Source of the DNA: Microlunatus kandeliicorticis
GTDB taxonomy: Bacteria; Actinomycetota; Actinomycetes; Propionibacteriales; Propionibacteriaceae
Length of the DNA stretch: 64,000 bases
Assembly (NCBI RefSeq): GCF_014137855.1
Contig: NZ_JACGWT010000003.1
Span: 1 to 64,000 of the forward strand
Direction: 5' to 3'
Shown here: piece after piece, positions 18,527 through 28,850 of the stretch
Layout: every line of letters begins with the position of its first letter
How positions within the stretch are numbered: position 1 is the stretch's first letter
Notes under the pieces: model-generated
The model's input: only the letters and a program-made list of their open reading frames with translations
Told to the model about the DNA's origin: nothing
The model's database searches: none
Made by a program: the position numbers and the translations under genes

Positions 18527-20047
18527 TCAGCCGACGGCGCCTTCCATCTGGAGCTCGATCAGCCGGTTGAGCTCGATCGCGTACTCCATCGGCAGCTCCT
18601 TGGCGATCGGCTCGACGAAGCCGCGCACGATCATCGCCATCGCCTCGTCCTCCTCCATCCCGCGGCTCATCAGGTAGAAGAGCTGGTCGTCGCTGACCTT
18701 GGAGACGGTGGCCTCGTGCGCCATCGAGACGTCGTCCTCGCGGACGTCGACGTAGGGATAGGTGTCGGAGCGGCTGATCTGGTCGACCAGCAGCGCGTCG
18801 CACTTGACCACGGAGGCCGAGTGCTCGGCACCCTCCTGCACCTGGACCAGGCCGCGGTAGGAGGTGCGGCCGCCACCGCGGGCCACCGACTTGGAGATGA
18901 TCGAGCTCGAGGTGTGCGGCGCGCAGTGCACCATCTTCGAGCCGGCGTCCTGGTGCTGGCCCTCGCCGGCGAAGGCCACCGACAGCGTCTCGCCGCGGGC
19001 GTGCTCCCCCATCAGGTAGACCGCCGGGTACTTCATGGTGACCTTGGAGCCGATGTTGCCGTCGATCCACTCCATGGTGGCGCCGGCCTCGCAGGTCGCG
19101 CGCTTGGTCACCAGGTTGTAGACGTTGTTCGACCAGTTCTGGATGGTCGTGTAGCGGCAGCGGGCGCCCTTCTTGACGATGATCTCCACCACGGCGCTGT
19201 GCAGCGAGTCCGAGGAGTAGATCGGGGCGGTGCAGCCCTCGACGTAGTGCACGTAGGCGTCCTCGTCGACGATGATCAGCGTCCGCTCGAACTGGCCCAT
19301 GTTCTCGGTGTTGATCCGGAAGTAGGCCTGCAGCGGGATCTCGACGTGGACGCCCTTAGGCACGTAGATGAACGAGCCGCCCGACCAGACCGCGGTGTTG
19401 AGCGCGCTGAACTTGTTGTCCCCGGTCGGGATGACGGTGCCGAAGTACTCCTCGAACAGCTCCGGGTGCTCCTTGAGCGCGGTGTCGGTGTCGAGGAAGA
19501 TCACGCCCTGGCGCTCGAGCTCGTCGTTGATCTTGTGGTAGACGACCTCGGACTCGTACTGGGCGGCGACGCCGGCCACCAGCCGGGCCTTCTCGGCCTC
19601 GGGGATGCCGAGCTTGTCGTAGGTGTTCTTGATGTCGGCGGGGAGGTCGTCCCAGCTGGCGGCCTGCTTCTCGGTCGACCGGACGAAGTACTTGATGTTG
19701 TCGAAGTCGATCCCGTCGAGCTCGGCACCCCAGGTCGGCAGCGGCTTGCGCTCGAACAGCCTGAGGCCCTTGAGCCGACGCTGGAGCATCCACTCCGGCT
19801 CGTTCTTGAGGTGGCTGATGTTGCTCACCACCGACTCGTTCAGACCGCGCTGGGCGGTCGCACCGGCGTCGTCGGCGTCGGACCAGCCGAAGCGGTAACG
19901 GCCCAGCGCCTCGAGGTGCTGGTCCTGGGTCTCACCGGTGCCGCCCATCTTCTGGCCGACCGGGGCGAGCTGCTCCGGGTTCTCGCGGGGGTCGGGTTCG
20001 ACCCGGTCCCCGTCGAGCTGGGTGTGCGGTTCGTGGAGCGAGGTCAT
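18527..20047 (-). CDS. sufB: Fe-S cluster assembly protein SufB
   Basis: A 506-aa scaffold subunit that binds SufC and receives sulfur. Family blocks include [57 protein letters not shown] and the end [18 protein letters not shown]. No intein is visible, unlike mycobacterial SufB. ATG 20047 overlaps the sufR stop as ATGA, with GGAAGG upstream, so sufR and sufB are coupled. The first ~50 residues are variable. Confidence 0.95.
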   Translation of the reverse strand: MTSLHEPHTQLDGDRVEPDPRENPEQLAPVGQKMGGTGETQDQHLEALGRYRFGWSDADDAGATAQRGLNESVVSNISHLKNEPEWMLQRRLKGLRLFERKPLPTWGAELDGIDFDNIKYFVRSTEKQAASWDDLPADIKNTYDKLGIPEAEKARLVAGVAAQYESEVVYHKINDELERQGVIFLDTDTALKEHPELFEEYFGTVIPTGDNKFSALNTAVWSGGSFIYVPKGVHVEIPLQAYFRINTENMGQFERTLIIVDEDAYVHYVEGCTAPIYSSDSLHSAVVEIIVKKGARCRYTTIQNWSNNVYNLVTKRATCEAGATMEWIDGNIGSKVTMKYPAVYLMGEHARGETLSVAFAGEGQHQDAGSKMVHCAPHTSSSIISKSVARGGGRTSYRGLVQVQEGAEHSASVVKCDALLVDQISRSDTYPYVDVREDDVSMAHEATVSKVSDDQLFYLMSRGMEEDEAMAMIVRGFVEPIAKELPMEYAIELNRLIELQMEGAVG

Positions 20048-20847
20048 ATCGACTGCCTTCCCTGCTGGGTGTCGTGCCGGGTGTCCTGCTGGGGTTCGTG
20101 CTCGGTTTCCCGCTCGGCCGGGCCGGTGGATTCGGCCGCGGTCCGCGGGACGTGGGTGGTGCAGACGCCGTCGCCGTGGGCGATCGTGGCGAGCCGCTGG
20201 ACGTGGACGCCGAGCAGCTCCGAGAACAGCTCGGTCTCGGCCTCGCACAGCTGCGGGTAGCGCTCGGCCACGTGCGCGACCGGGCAGTGGTGCTGGCACA
20301 GCTGCTCACCGGCGGCGGCGGGCCGGACCGAGGCGACGTAGCCCTCGGCGGTCAGCGCGTCGGCCAGCCGCTGGGCCGGAGCGGCATCCGGGTCGGCCGC
20401 GCCGGTGCGGTCGAACCGCCGGCTGAGCGCGGCGAGCCGGCGGCGTCCGAGCCGCCCGATCGCCTCGGCGCCGCCCTGCTCGGCGAGCAGGTCGAGCGCC
20501 TGGATGGCGAGCGTGTCGTAGGCCTGAAAGAAGTCGGCGCGGCCGGCGTCGGTGAGTGCGAAGACCTTGGCCGGACGACCGCGCCCGCGGGCGCCGTAGA
20601 CCCGGCGCTCGCGCGGCTCGACCAGCCCGCGCTCGGTCAGCACGTCGAGGTGCCGGCGGACGCCGGCGGCGCTCAGTCCGAGCCGTTCGGCCAGCTCGGC
20701 CGCGGAGGACGGCCCGGCCTCGAGGATCGCCTGCGCGACCCGCTGCCGGGTGGTGGCGTCGGTCTCGTGACCCGCGTCACTCCCGGTCTCTGTGGTCCGG
20801 GTACGGCGGTTCCCAGGCACGTCGGTGACGAGCTGGGTGGATTTCAC
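20044..20847 (-). CDS. sufR: Fe-S-sensing transcriptional repressor SufR
   Basis: A 267-aa DeoR/ArsR-type regulator. The winged helix is at residues ~36-100 ([36 protein letters not shown]). The C-terminal cluster cysteines are Cys184, Cys188 and Cys201 ([18 protein letters not shown]), with Cys229 nearby. With a [4Fe-4S] cluster the family represses the suf operon. The GTG 20847 start lies inside an inverted repeat (20844-20858), which argues for autorepression. The first ~30 residues are not family-typical. Confidence 0.9.
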   Translation of the reverse strand: MKSTQLVTDVPGNRRTRTTETGSDAGHETDATTRQRVAQAILEAGPSSAAELAERLGLSAAGVRRHLDVLTERGLVEPRERRVYGARGRGRPAKVFALTDAGRADFFQAYDTLAIQALDLLAEQGGAEAIGRLGRRRLAALSRRFDRTGAADPDAAPAQRLADALTAEGYVASVRPAAAGEQLCQHHCPVAHVAERYPQLCEAETELFSELLGVHVQRLATIAHGDGVCTTHVPRTAAESTGPAERETEHEPQQDTRHDTQQGRQSI

Positions 20848-20858
20848 AACGCCAGTGT
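20844..20858 (-). promoter_or_regulatory. SufR operator overlapping the sufR start codon
   Basis: On the minus strand ACACT-GGCGT-TGTGA, which fits the ACACT-N5-TGTGA inverted repeat described for mycobacterial SufR. The right half contains the GTG start. The left half lies where a -10 for a leaderless transcript would be (CACACT, 6 nt before GTG). Binding would cover promoter and start codon together. Confidence 0.75.
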
Positions 20859-20986
20859 GCTCTTATTCGCCAAGCCCGTTCAAGCAAGGTCAGCCTTACC
20901 CGTGACCAGGCTCGAGGACCGGCCTCACAGCGGGTGGCGACCGGGCGGAACCTCGCGATCGGCCCGCACGGTGACGTCCTGCTCGT

Positions 20987-20992
20987 TACGAT
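20987..20992 (+). promoter_or_regulatory. Possible -10 box of the ABC-2 permease gene
   Basis: TACGAT, 5 nt before GTG 20998. It fits TANNNT but with a slightly short spacing. The sufR/permease gap (20848-20997) holds no other clear signal. Confidence 0.4.
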
Positions 20993-20997
20993 CAACC

Positions 20998-21831
20998 GTG
21001 TCCCGCGCCGAGCCTGCCACCTGGCGCGAGAACGCCGCCGGGACCCGGTCCGCCGAGGCGTCCTCGCGGGTGCTGTGGCAGGCGCGTGAGCTGATCGGTT
21101 TCCTCGCCCTCCGCGACCTGCGGGTCCGGTACAAGCAGGCCGGCCTCGGCGTCATCTGGGTGCTGCTCCAGCCGGTCGCCACCGTGGTCGTCTTCACCCT
21201 GGTGTTCGGCCGGCTGGCTCGGGTCGGCAGCGACGGCCTCCCCTACCCGCTGTTCGCCATCGCCGGGATGGTGACCTGGACCTACTTCTCGGCCGCGGTG
21301 CTGCGGGGCAGTGAGTCGCTGGTGTCCAACCCCGAGCTGGTGACCAAGGTCGCCTTCCCCCGGCTGGCCGCTCCCGCGGCCGCGCTGGTCCCGCCGCTCG
21401 TCGACCTCGCGGTCTCGCTGCCCCTGGTGCTCGTGCTGGCGCTGGTCTATCGGGTCGGCCCGCACTGGAGCCTGCTCGCGGTACCGCTGTGGGCCGCGGT
21501 CACCGTGCTGACCGCTTTCGGGTTCGCGGCCTGGCTGGCGGCGCTGAACGTCCGCTTCCGCGACGTCCGCCAGGCGCTGGGTCCGCTGCTCCAGATCTGG
21601 CTGTTCGCCAGTCCGGTCGCCTACCCGGCCTCGCTGCTGAGCGGCTGGCCGGCCCTCGTCTACGCGGTCAACCCGGTGGTCGGGGTGCTCGGGCTCGGCC
21701 GCTGGGCCCTCCTCGGCGCCCCGTGGCCCGGCTGGCCGCTGCTGGTCTCGCTGAGCGTCGCCACGGTCGTGCTGGCCTCGGGGCTGGCCTACTTCCGGTC
21801 GGCCCAGCGCTGGTTCGCGGACGTGATCTGA
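20998..21831 (+). CDS. ABC-2 type polysaccharide exporter permease (Wzm-like)
   Basis: A 277-aa membrane protein with about six hydrophobic segments and the Wzm/TagG signature FLALRDLRVRYKQAGLGVIWVLLQP near the N-terminus. Later NVRFRDVRQALGPLLQIWLFASPVAYP is also family-typical. It should form the channel that exports lipid-linked glycan across the membrane, powered by the next gene. GTG 20998 (MSRAEPATWREN) was chosen; the upstream frame is antisense to sufR. The ATPase gene starts directly after the stop (TGAGTG). Confidence 0.9.
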   Translation: MSRAEPATWRENAAGTRSAEASSRVLWQARELIGFLALRDLRVRYKQAGLGVIWVLLQPVATVVVFTLVFGRLARVGSDGLPYPLFAIAGMVTWTYFSAAVLRGSESLVSNPELVTKVAFPRLAAPAAALVPPLVDLAVSLPLVLVLALVYRVGPHWSLLAVPLWAAVTVLTAFGFAAWLAALNVRFRDVRQALGPLLQIWLFASPVAYPASLLSGWPALVYAVNPVVGVLGLGRWALLGAPWPGWPLLVSLSVATVVLASGLAYFRSAQRWFADVI

Positions 21832-23064
<1,233 letters not shown>

Positions 23065-23099
23065 TCACCGGTCGACAGCCGCCGACGGCACCGGCCGGA

Positions 23100-23834
23100 T
23101 CAACCGAGGGTGGTGAACCGCGTCCCGACCGCGGTCAGCCGTTCGAGCACCGCCGGCAGCGCGCTGAGCGTGGCCCCGCGGGTCAGCGCGCGCGGGTGCC
23201 AGGGCTGCTCGATCCAGTCGTGCAGCAGCACCACGTCGCCCGGACGCGACCCGGCGACCGCCTCCTCGACCGCCGAGGCCTCCGCGTCGGGGTGCCAGTC
23301 CTGCGGGTCCAGGCTCCACAGCGTCGGGCGGAGCCCGAGACGGCGGAGCTGGACGGCTCGCACCGGGTCGAGCCACCCGCGGGGTGGTCGGAACAGCCGG
23401 ACGGGCTCCCCCAGCGCCTCCGCCACGGCGAGGTGACCCCGCCGGTAGTCCTCGGCCAGCGCCCGCAGCGGGGCGCGCTGGGGGTCTGGGTGACTCCAGC
23501 TGTGCGAGCCGATCGCGTGGCCCTCGGCACGGATCCGTCGCAACAGCCCGGGGTGCGCGACGGCGTTCCGACCGACGCAGAAGAACGTGGCACGGACGCC
23601 GGCGTCGCCGAGCAGGTCGAGGACCCGGTCGGTAGTGCCCGGGTGGGGGCCGTCGTCGAAGGTCAGCGCGACCGCGTCGGCCCCGGTGCGCCGCTGTGCA
23701 CCGGCGAGGGCGTCGACGACCTTGCCGCGGGAGGCCTGGACCCGGGGCCGCACCTCGGCGGCGAGCCGTCGGCGCAGCCGGCCCGGCAGCCGGCGCACCG
23801 CGGACCTCACGGGCGGCGTCACCGGCGAGGTCAC
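23100..23834 (-). CDS. Polysaccharide deacetylase (NodB/CE4 family)
   Basis: A 244-aa CE4 esterase. Motif 1 TFDDGPH (58-64, catalytic base and metal Asp), motif 2 SHSWSHP (metal His111, His115), motif 3 RPPRGW and motif 5 LLHD are present. It removes N- or O-acetyl groups from glycans. There is no signal peptide; the basic N-terminus ([18 protein letters not shown]) suggests it stays cytosolic or at the inner membrane face. GTG 23834 overlaps the stop of the glycosyltransferase gene as GTGA. Confidence 0.85.
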   Translation of the reverse strand: MTSPVTPPVRSAVRRLPGRLRRRLAAEVRPRVQASRGKVVDALAGAQRRTGADAVALTFDDGPHPGTTDRVLDLLGDAGVRATFFCVGRNAVAHPGLLRRIRAEGHAIGSHSWSHPDPQRAPLRALAEDYRRGHLAVAEALGEPVRLFRPPRGWLDPVRAVQLRRLGLRPTLWSLDPQDWHPDAEASAVEEAVAGSRPGDVVLLHDWIEQPWHPRALTRGATLSALPAVLERLTAVGTRFTTLG

Positions 23835-25504
23835 GACATCGCCCGCGTGGCCCGGACCCCGACCACCAGCGGGTACTGCGGGTCGGTCGGGTCGAGCGCG
23901 TCGGCACTCAGCTCGTGCACGGCCAGACCGGTGAGGAAGGCGGTGCTGCTCAACACGTTGCCCCAGCTGCGGACCTCGACCTCGCCGTCGTCGAACACCG
24001 GCTCGAACAGCCGCCGCGCGGCCGTCGGCGTCAACGACCAGTACCAGGTCTCGGCCCAGCGGTCGGTCGCCACCTGGCTGATCCCCGGGACGGTCAGCAG
24101 CAGCGTCCCACCCGGCCGCAGCAGCCGGTGCAGGGTCCGCGCCGCGGCCTCCAGGTCCCAGATCAGGTGCAGAGTCTGGGTGACGATCAGGCAGTCGAAC
24201 GAAGCCGAGGCCAGCTGCGGTGCGTCGGCCAGGTCGGCGACCACGGTGGTACCCGGGATGGTTGGGTCGATGTTGAGTACGGCGGAGCTGCGGACCCGGT
24301 CAGCGCCGAAGGCTCGGGTGTAGGCGTCGTCCCCCACCTCGAGCACGTCGCCGGACACCAGGTGCGCGTGCTCGCCGAGGAACCTCTCGATGTACCAGCG
24401 GTCGATCGGCTGACCCCGGTCGTAGCCGAACTGCCGGCTCGCCGGCTCCAGCCGGCGCGAACAGGTCGCCCGCAGGATCTGCCGCTCGACTCCGACGCGG
24501 ACCCGCCGGACCGGCGCCTTGACCGGCTCCGGCGTCGCCGATCGCAGCGTGCGCACCACCTGTCCGGCCCGCCTCCTCGCCCTGGCCGTCGGCCGGGCCG
24601 CCCGCTCATGCTCGACGAGCTGGCGGGCCACCTCGGTGCGCAGCGCTCGAAGCGTGCCGCTGTCCGGGCCGGAACCGGCCACCAGGTCCGGCGCGGTCAG
24701 TCCGTCCTCCGCGAGCCACCGCAGATAGGCCTCCCGCGACGGGTTCGGGTCGACCGGGTGATAGCTGCGGTCGGCCACCGCGCGGGCCGAGGACGACGCG
24801 CCGTGTCGGCGGTAGAACGCCGTCTTCGCTCCGCTCACCACCGCCGTCCGGCGCAGGTAGAGCCGGGCCAGCAGCACCTGGTCCTCGTACATCCCGGTGA
24901 AGCGCGCGACGCCGCCACCGACCGCGCGCAGCGTCTCGCGACGGACCAGCAGGCTGCAGGTCGGTGTGCTGACCGCCCCGTCCCGGAGGACCGCGGCCAG
25001 CAGGTGCGGCGGCGCGACCAGAGCGCCCGGCGCCGCCGGGAGCGGCGACCAGGCGTCGCTCGCGTCCGGGTCGCCCCAGCTGCGCCAGTCGAGCGCGCGA
25101 CCGACGACGAGGTCGGCCTCCGGATGGGCGTCGAGCAGAGCCACCTCACCGGCCAGGTGGTCGGGAGCCCACCGGTCGTCGGCGTCGAGGAAGGCGACCA
25201 GGTCGGCCGACGCGGCCGCGATCCCGAGGTTGCGACTGTGGCTCATCCCGAGGTGGGCGTGGCCCGGGTGCTCGAGGTAGCGCACCCGGTCCGGTGCGGC
25301 AGCGGCGCGCGCCCGCGCGAGATCGGTGGCCCGGGCGCCGGACCCGTCGTCGCAGAGCAGCAGCTCGACCGCGGGCAGGCTCTGGACCAGGACGCTGTCG
25401 ATCGCCTCGGCGAAGAAGTTCGCCGGAGGGTCGCGGAAGATCATCACCACCGACACCCTGGGCCGGTCCACCGCCTCCGCCACGGCGTCCAGGGTGCCAG
25501 CCAC
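23831..25504 (-). CDS. Fusion of a GT2 glycosyltransferase and a SAM methyltransferase
   Basis: About 557 aa. The N-terminal ~230 residues are a GT-A family 2 domain (VSVVMIFRDPPANFFAEAID, DADD for metal/nucleotide sugar, YEDQVLLARLYL). A basic linker follows, then a C-terminal class I methyltransferase (DVLEVGDDAYTRAFG, VLNIDPTIPGTTVVADL, LLRPGGTLLLTVPG). One protein may add a sugar and methylate it, or cap a chain. Start is uncertain: the open frame reaches 25600, and GTG 25504 or 25483 fit the domain better. Lies in the glycan export cluster, coupled to the deacetylase. Confidence 0.82.
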   Translation of the reverse strand: MAGTLDAVAEAVDRPRVSVVMIFRDPPANFFAEAIDSVLVQSLPAVELLLCDDGSGARATDLARARAAAAPDRVRYLEHPGHAHLGMSHSRNLGIAAASADLVAFLDADDRWAPDHLAGEVALLDAHPEADLVVGRALDWRSWGDPDASDAWSPLPAAPGALVAPPHLLAAVLRDGAVSTPTCSLLVRRETLRAVGGGVARFTGMYEDQVLLARLYLRRTAVVSGAKTAFYRRHGASSSARAVADRSYHPVDPNPSREAYLRWLAEDGLTAPDLVAGSGPDSGTLRALRTEVARQLVEHERAARPTARARRRAGQVVRTLRSATPEPVKAPVRRVRVGVERQILRATCSRRLEPASRQFGYDRGQPIDRWYIERFLGEHAHLVSGDVLEVGDDAYTRAFGADRVRSSAVLNIDPTIPGTTVVADLADAPQLASASFDCLIVTQTLHLIWDLEAAARTLHRLLRPGGTLLLTVPGISQVATDRWAETWYWSLTPTAARRLFEPVFDDGEVEVRSWGNVLSSTAFLTGLAVHELSADALDPTDPQYPLVVGVRATRAMS

Positions 25505-25611
25505 CGGGCGCGCGCGCTGACGGCGCAGTCGAATCGGACCCGGATCCTGGCCCGGTGCTGTGGATCGGGGCGGTGATGAACCGATCGCCTGACAATGCAC
25601 CCGGCGCCACC

Positions 25612-25617
25612 TAGGGT
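25612..25617 (+). promoter_or_regulatory. Possible -10 box of the glycan epimerase operon
   Basis: TAGGGT in the divergent gap before the epimerase. If used, it gives a leader of about 85 nt to ATG 25708, or a near-leaderless start at ATG 25621. Confidence 0.35.
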
Positions 25618-25707
25618 CGGATGGCGTGCCGGCCGGGATCCGGAACCGGGGGCACGCACGGGGATCGGGGCCGGGATGACTGCTGCACTGCTCGACGGGC
25701 GCGTCGG

Positions 25708-26685
25708 ATGACGGACGCCGGCCGCGCCCGGTCGCTGGTGACCGGTGGCGGCGGGTTCATCGGTGCGCACCTGGTGCGTGCCCTGCTGGCCCGGGGCGAG
25801 CGGGTCACCGTGCTCGACGACTTCTCCACCGGCGACCGGGCGAACCTGGGCGACCTGCGCCACCATCCGCGCCTCTCCGTCGTCGAGGGCGACGTCTGTG
25901 ACGTCCGCATCCCCGCGGCGGACCGGATCTACCACCTCGCGTGCCCGGCCTCGCCGGTCTGGTACCAGCGCGATCCGATCCGCACCCTGCGCACCTGCAC
26001 CGTCGGCACGCTCGCCGTCCTCGAGTCCGCGCGTTCGACCGGGGCGACGGTGCTGCTCTCGTCCACCTCCGAGGTCTACGGCGACCCGGCCGTCCACCCC
26101 CAGCCGGAGGACTACTGGGGTCACGTCAACCCGGTCGGTCCGCGGGCCTGTTACGACGAGGGCAAGCGCGCCGCGGAGGCGTTGTGCTTCAGCTACCACC
26201 GCCAACACGGGACGGCGATCAAGGTGGCGCGCATCTTCAACACCTACGGGCCGGGGATGCGAGCCGACGACGGTCGCGTGATCTCGAACTTCGTCGTCCG
26301 TGCGCTGGCCGGGCGCGCGCTGGAGCTCGCCGGAGACGGCTCGCAGACCCGTTCGTTCTGCTACGTCGACGACCTGGTCGACGGGCTGATCCGGCTGATG
26401 GACAGCCCGGACGAGGTGACCGGACCGGTCAATCTCGGCAATCCCGAGGAATACACGATCGCCCAGCTGGCCGACCGGGTGCTCGACCTGGTCGGCGGCC
26501 CGAGCCGGATCGTGCACGTGCCGCTGCCCACCGACGACCCGGCTCGACGCCGGCCCGACATCAGCACCGCGCGCCGGGTGCTCGGGTGGGTCCCGCACAC
26601 CGCGCTCGACGACGGGCTGCCCCGCACCGTCGACCACTTCCGCCGCCAGGACCCGTCGACCCGGCAGGCGAAGCGGGCCGGATGA
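25708..26685 (+). CDS. UDP-glucuronate decarboxylase-like NAD-dependent epimerase
   Basis: A 325-aa extended SDR. It has the GGGGFIG cofactor loop (13-19) and the Tyr149-x3-Lys153 pair (CYDEGKR). The blocks YHLACPASPVWYQRDPIRTL and DYWGHVNPVGPRACYDEGKRAAE are characteristic of UDP-xylose synthases, so the product is likely UDP-xylose or a related sugar. Start ATG 25708 gives a normal length; ATG 25621 would add 29 low-quality residues. The following glycosyltransferase overlaps as ATGA and may use the product. Confidence 0.85.
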   Translation: MTDAGRARSLVTGGGGFIGAHLVRALLARGERVTVLDDFSTGDRANLGDLRHHPRLSVVEGDVCDVRIPAADRIYHLACPASPVWYQRDPIRTLRTCTVGTLAVLESARSTGATVLLSSTSEVYGDPAVHPQPEDYWGHVNPVGPRACYDEGKRAAEALCFSYHRQHGTAIKVARIFNTYGPGMRADDGRVISNFVVRALAGRALELAGDGSQTRSFCYVDDLVDGLIRLMDSPDEVTGPVNLGNPEEYTIAQLADRVLDLVGGPSRIVHVPLPTDDPARRRPDISTARRVLGWVPHTALDDGLPRTVDHFRRQDPSTRQAKRAG

Positions 26686-27674
26686 CGCAGGAACCCGAGG
26701 TGACGCCCGAGGTGACGGTGGTGATCCCGAGCCACAACCGTCGTCGGCTGATGGCCCGGACGCTGCACGCCGTGCTGGCCCAGCGGGACGTCGCGCTCGA
26801 GGTGCTGGTGGTCGACGACGGCAGTCGAGACGACACCACCGCCTGGCTCAGCGCGCACCCCGATCCCCGGGTCCACGCGCACCGGCATCCCGAGCCGCGC
26901 GGGGTGTCCGCGGCCCGGAACACCGGCCTGGCCTCGGCCCGGGGTCGGTGGGTCGCCTTCACCGACGACGACGACCTGTGGGCGCCCGACAAGCTGCGGC
27001 TGCAGCTGGACGCCCTCGCCGACGACCCGGGCACGCGCTGGTCGTGCGTCGGCGCGGTCAACGTCGACCTTGGCGCGCGACCGCACCTCTGGCACCTGCC
27101 GCTGGAGAGCCGGGACCTGGGCGTGACCCTGTTGCGCATCAACTGCGTTCCCGGGGGCGGATCCGGTGTCCTGGTCGACCGCGCGCTGGCGGTCGAGCTC
27201 GGCGGCTTCGACGAGGCGATCTCCAACCTCGCCGACTGGGACTTCTACATCCGGCTGGGGTTGGCCGCCCCGGTCGCGCCGGTGCACCGGCTGCTGGTCG
27301 GGTACCTGGTCGACGCCGGCGGGATGGCTCACGGCATCGGTCGGTCGGAGCGCGAGTACCGCTACCTCGACGTCAAGCACGAGCGCGACCGCCGGGCGCG
27401 CGGGGTCGAGCTCGACCGCGTGAACTGGCTCTCCTATCTCGGTGGTCTCGCCTATCACAGCGGCCAGCGGGCCACCGCGACCCGGCTGCACGGCACCCTC
27501 GCCGCGCGGCACGGCCAGTCGCGCTCGGTCCGCACCGCCGTCGGCAGCTGGCTGCCGCTCTCGGTCAAACGAGCACGGCAGGCCGCCTGGCTCACGCGAA
27601 GCCCGCTGCCCGAGCCGTGTGAGTGGCTGGAGCCCTACCAGTCGGGCTGGTTGGACGACCCGCGCGGCGACTGA
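26682..27674 (+). CDS. Family 2 glycosyltransferase
   Basis: A 330-aa GT-A enzyme. VTVVIPSHNRRRLMARTLHAVL starts the fold, VLVVDDGSRDDT binds the nucleotide, and TDDDDLW (94-100) carries the DxD metal site; LADWDFYIRLG holds the probable catalytic acid region. The C-terminal ~100 residues are helical and variable. ATG 26682 overlaps the epimerase stop (ATGA). Acceptor unknown. Convergent with the ligase gene 16 bp downstream. Confidence 0.87.
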   Translation: MTQEPEVTPEVTVVIPSHNRRRLMARTLHAVLAQRDVALEVLVVDDGSRDDTTAWLSAHPDPRVHAHRHPEPRGVSAARNTGLASARGRWVAFTDDDDLWAPDKLRLQLDALADDPGTRWSCVGAVNVDLGARPHLWHLPLESRDLGVTLLRINCVPGGGSGVLVDRALAVELGGFDEAISNLADWDFYIRLGLAAPVAPVHRLLVGYLVDAGGMAHGIGRSEREYRYLDVKHERDRRARGVELDRVNWLSYLGGLAYHSGQRATATRLHGTLAARHGQSRSVRTAVGSWLPLSVKRARQAAWLTRSPLPEPCEWLEPYQSGWLDDPRGD

Positions 27675-27690
27675 GCCCCTCGAGCAGCGC

Positions 27691-28773
27691 TCAGGCCAGC
27701 ACGTCGGCGAGGTCGAACCGGACGACCTCCTCGAGCTGGGCGTAGGTGCAGCTGCGCGGGTCGCGGTCCGGACGCCAGCGGTTGAACTGGGCGGTGTGCC
27801 GGAACCGGTTGCCCTCCATGTGCTCGTAGCGCACCTCGACCACCAGCTCCGGTCGGAGCGGGGTGAAGGAGAGGTCCTTGCCGCCGGTCCAGCGGCTGCC
27901 CTCGGAGTTCCGCGGGGTCCGGTTGCCCTCGAGCTGGCGGGCCCAGGCCCACGGGTGGTCGTCGAAGCTGGTGACCAGCGGCTGCAGCTCGGTGAACAGC
28001 TCCTGCCGCCGGGCCATCGGGAAGGCGCCGATCACGCCGACCGAGAGCAGCTGACCCGGCTCGCCCCAGCGGCCGTCGTCGTCGTAGAGGCCCAGCAGCA
28101 GCGAGCCGATCGCGTCGTCGCCGGTCTTGTGGGTGCGGTAGCCGGCCACCACGCAGTCGGCGGTCCGCTCGTGCTTGATCTTGGCCATCACCCGCTTGTT
28201 CTGCTGGTAGCCGGTGCCCAACGGCTTGGCCACCACCCCGTCGAGGCCGGCGCCCTCGAACCGGTGGAACCAGTCGCGAGCCAGCTCGGCGTCGCGGGTC
28301 ACCGAGGTCAGGTAGACCGGGGGCTCGGCCCCCTCGAGCGCCTCCTCCAGCCGGGCGCGCCGCTCGGCGAACGGCCGGCCGGTGAGGTCCTCGTCGCCGA
28401 GCGCCAGCAGGTCGAAGGCCACGAACCGCGCCGGGGTCTGCTGGCTGAGCAGCCGCACCCGGCTGGCCGCCGGGTGGATCCGCTGCTGGAGGGCGTCGAA
28501 GTCGAGCCGGTCCCCGGTGCCGCCGACCACCACGATCTCGCCGTCCACCACGCAGCGCTCGGGCAGGTTGGCCCGCACCGCCTCGACCACCTCGGGGAAG
28601 TAGCGGGTCATCGGCTTCTCGTTGCGGCTGCCGATCTCCACCTCGTCGCCGTCGCGGAAGATCACCGACCGGAAGCCGTCCCACTTCGGCTCGTAGCTGT
28701 ACTCGCCGGTCGGGATCTCCTTGACCGCCTTGGCCAGCATCGGCGCGACCGGCGGCATCACGGGCAGCTGCAT
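27691..28773 (-). CDS. ATP-dependent DNA ligase (LigC-type)
   Basis: A 360-aa ligase that seals nicks using ATP. The adenylated Lys30 is in the KWDG motif (YEPKWDGFRS). Further motifs: VVDGEIVV (IV-like), FVAFDLLAL, GLDGVVAKPLG and MAKIKHER (motif V). An OB-fold follows to the end. It lacks the extra polymerase/nuclease domains of LigD. LigC types serve backup base-excision or end repair. Start ATG 28773 lies 6 nt after TAGATT with no Shine-Dalgarno. Confidence 0.92.
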   Translation of the reverse strand: MQLPVMPPVAPMLAKAVKEIPTGEYSYEPKWDGFRSVIFRDGDEVEIGSRNEKPMTRYFPEVVEAVRANLPERCVVDGEIVVVGGTGDRLDFDALQQRIHPAASRVRLLSQQTPARFVAFDLLALGDEDLTGRPFAERRARLEEALEGAEPPVYLTSVTRDAELARDWFHRFEGAGLDGVVAKPLGTGYQQNKRVMAKIKHERTADCVVAGYRTHKTGDDAIGSLLLGLYDDDGRWGEPGQLLSVGVIGAFPMARRQELFTELQPLVTSFDDHPWAWARQLEGNRTPRNSEGSRWTGGKDLSFTPLRPELVVEVRYEHMEGNRFRHTAQFNRWRPDRDPRSCTYAQLEEVVRFDLADVLA

Positions 28774-28779
28774 CGGCTC

Positions 28780-28785
28780 AATCTA
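28780..28785 (-). promoter_or_regulatory. -10 box of the DNA ligase gene (leaderless type)
   Basis: Minus-strand TAGATT, then GAGCCG, then ATG. The string TGAGCCGATG recurs at the start of the flavoprotein gene at 56008. Confidence 0.55.
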
Positions 28786-28837
28786 GGCCCTTCCTCAGGT
28801 CCGCGGTCGAGACACCGGGAGGTCGGTGCGGGCGCCC

Positions 28838-28843
28838 TAGACT
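28838..28843 (+). promoter_or_regulatory. -10 box of the ABC ATPase-permease-ctaA operon (leaderless type)
   Basis: TAGACT, then 7 nt, then GTG 28851. The 17-base stretch differs at one base from that before the SURF1 gene (5581-5597). Confidence 0.6.
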
Positions 28844-28850
28844 CGCAGAC

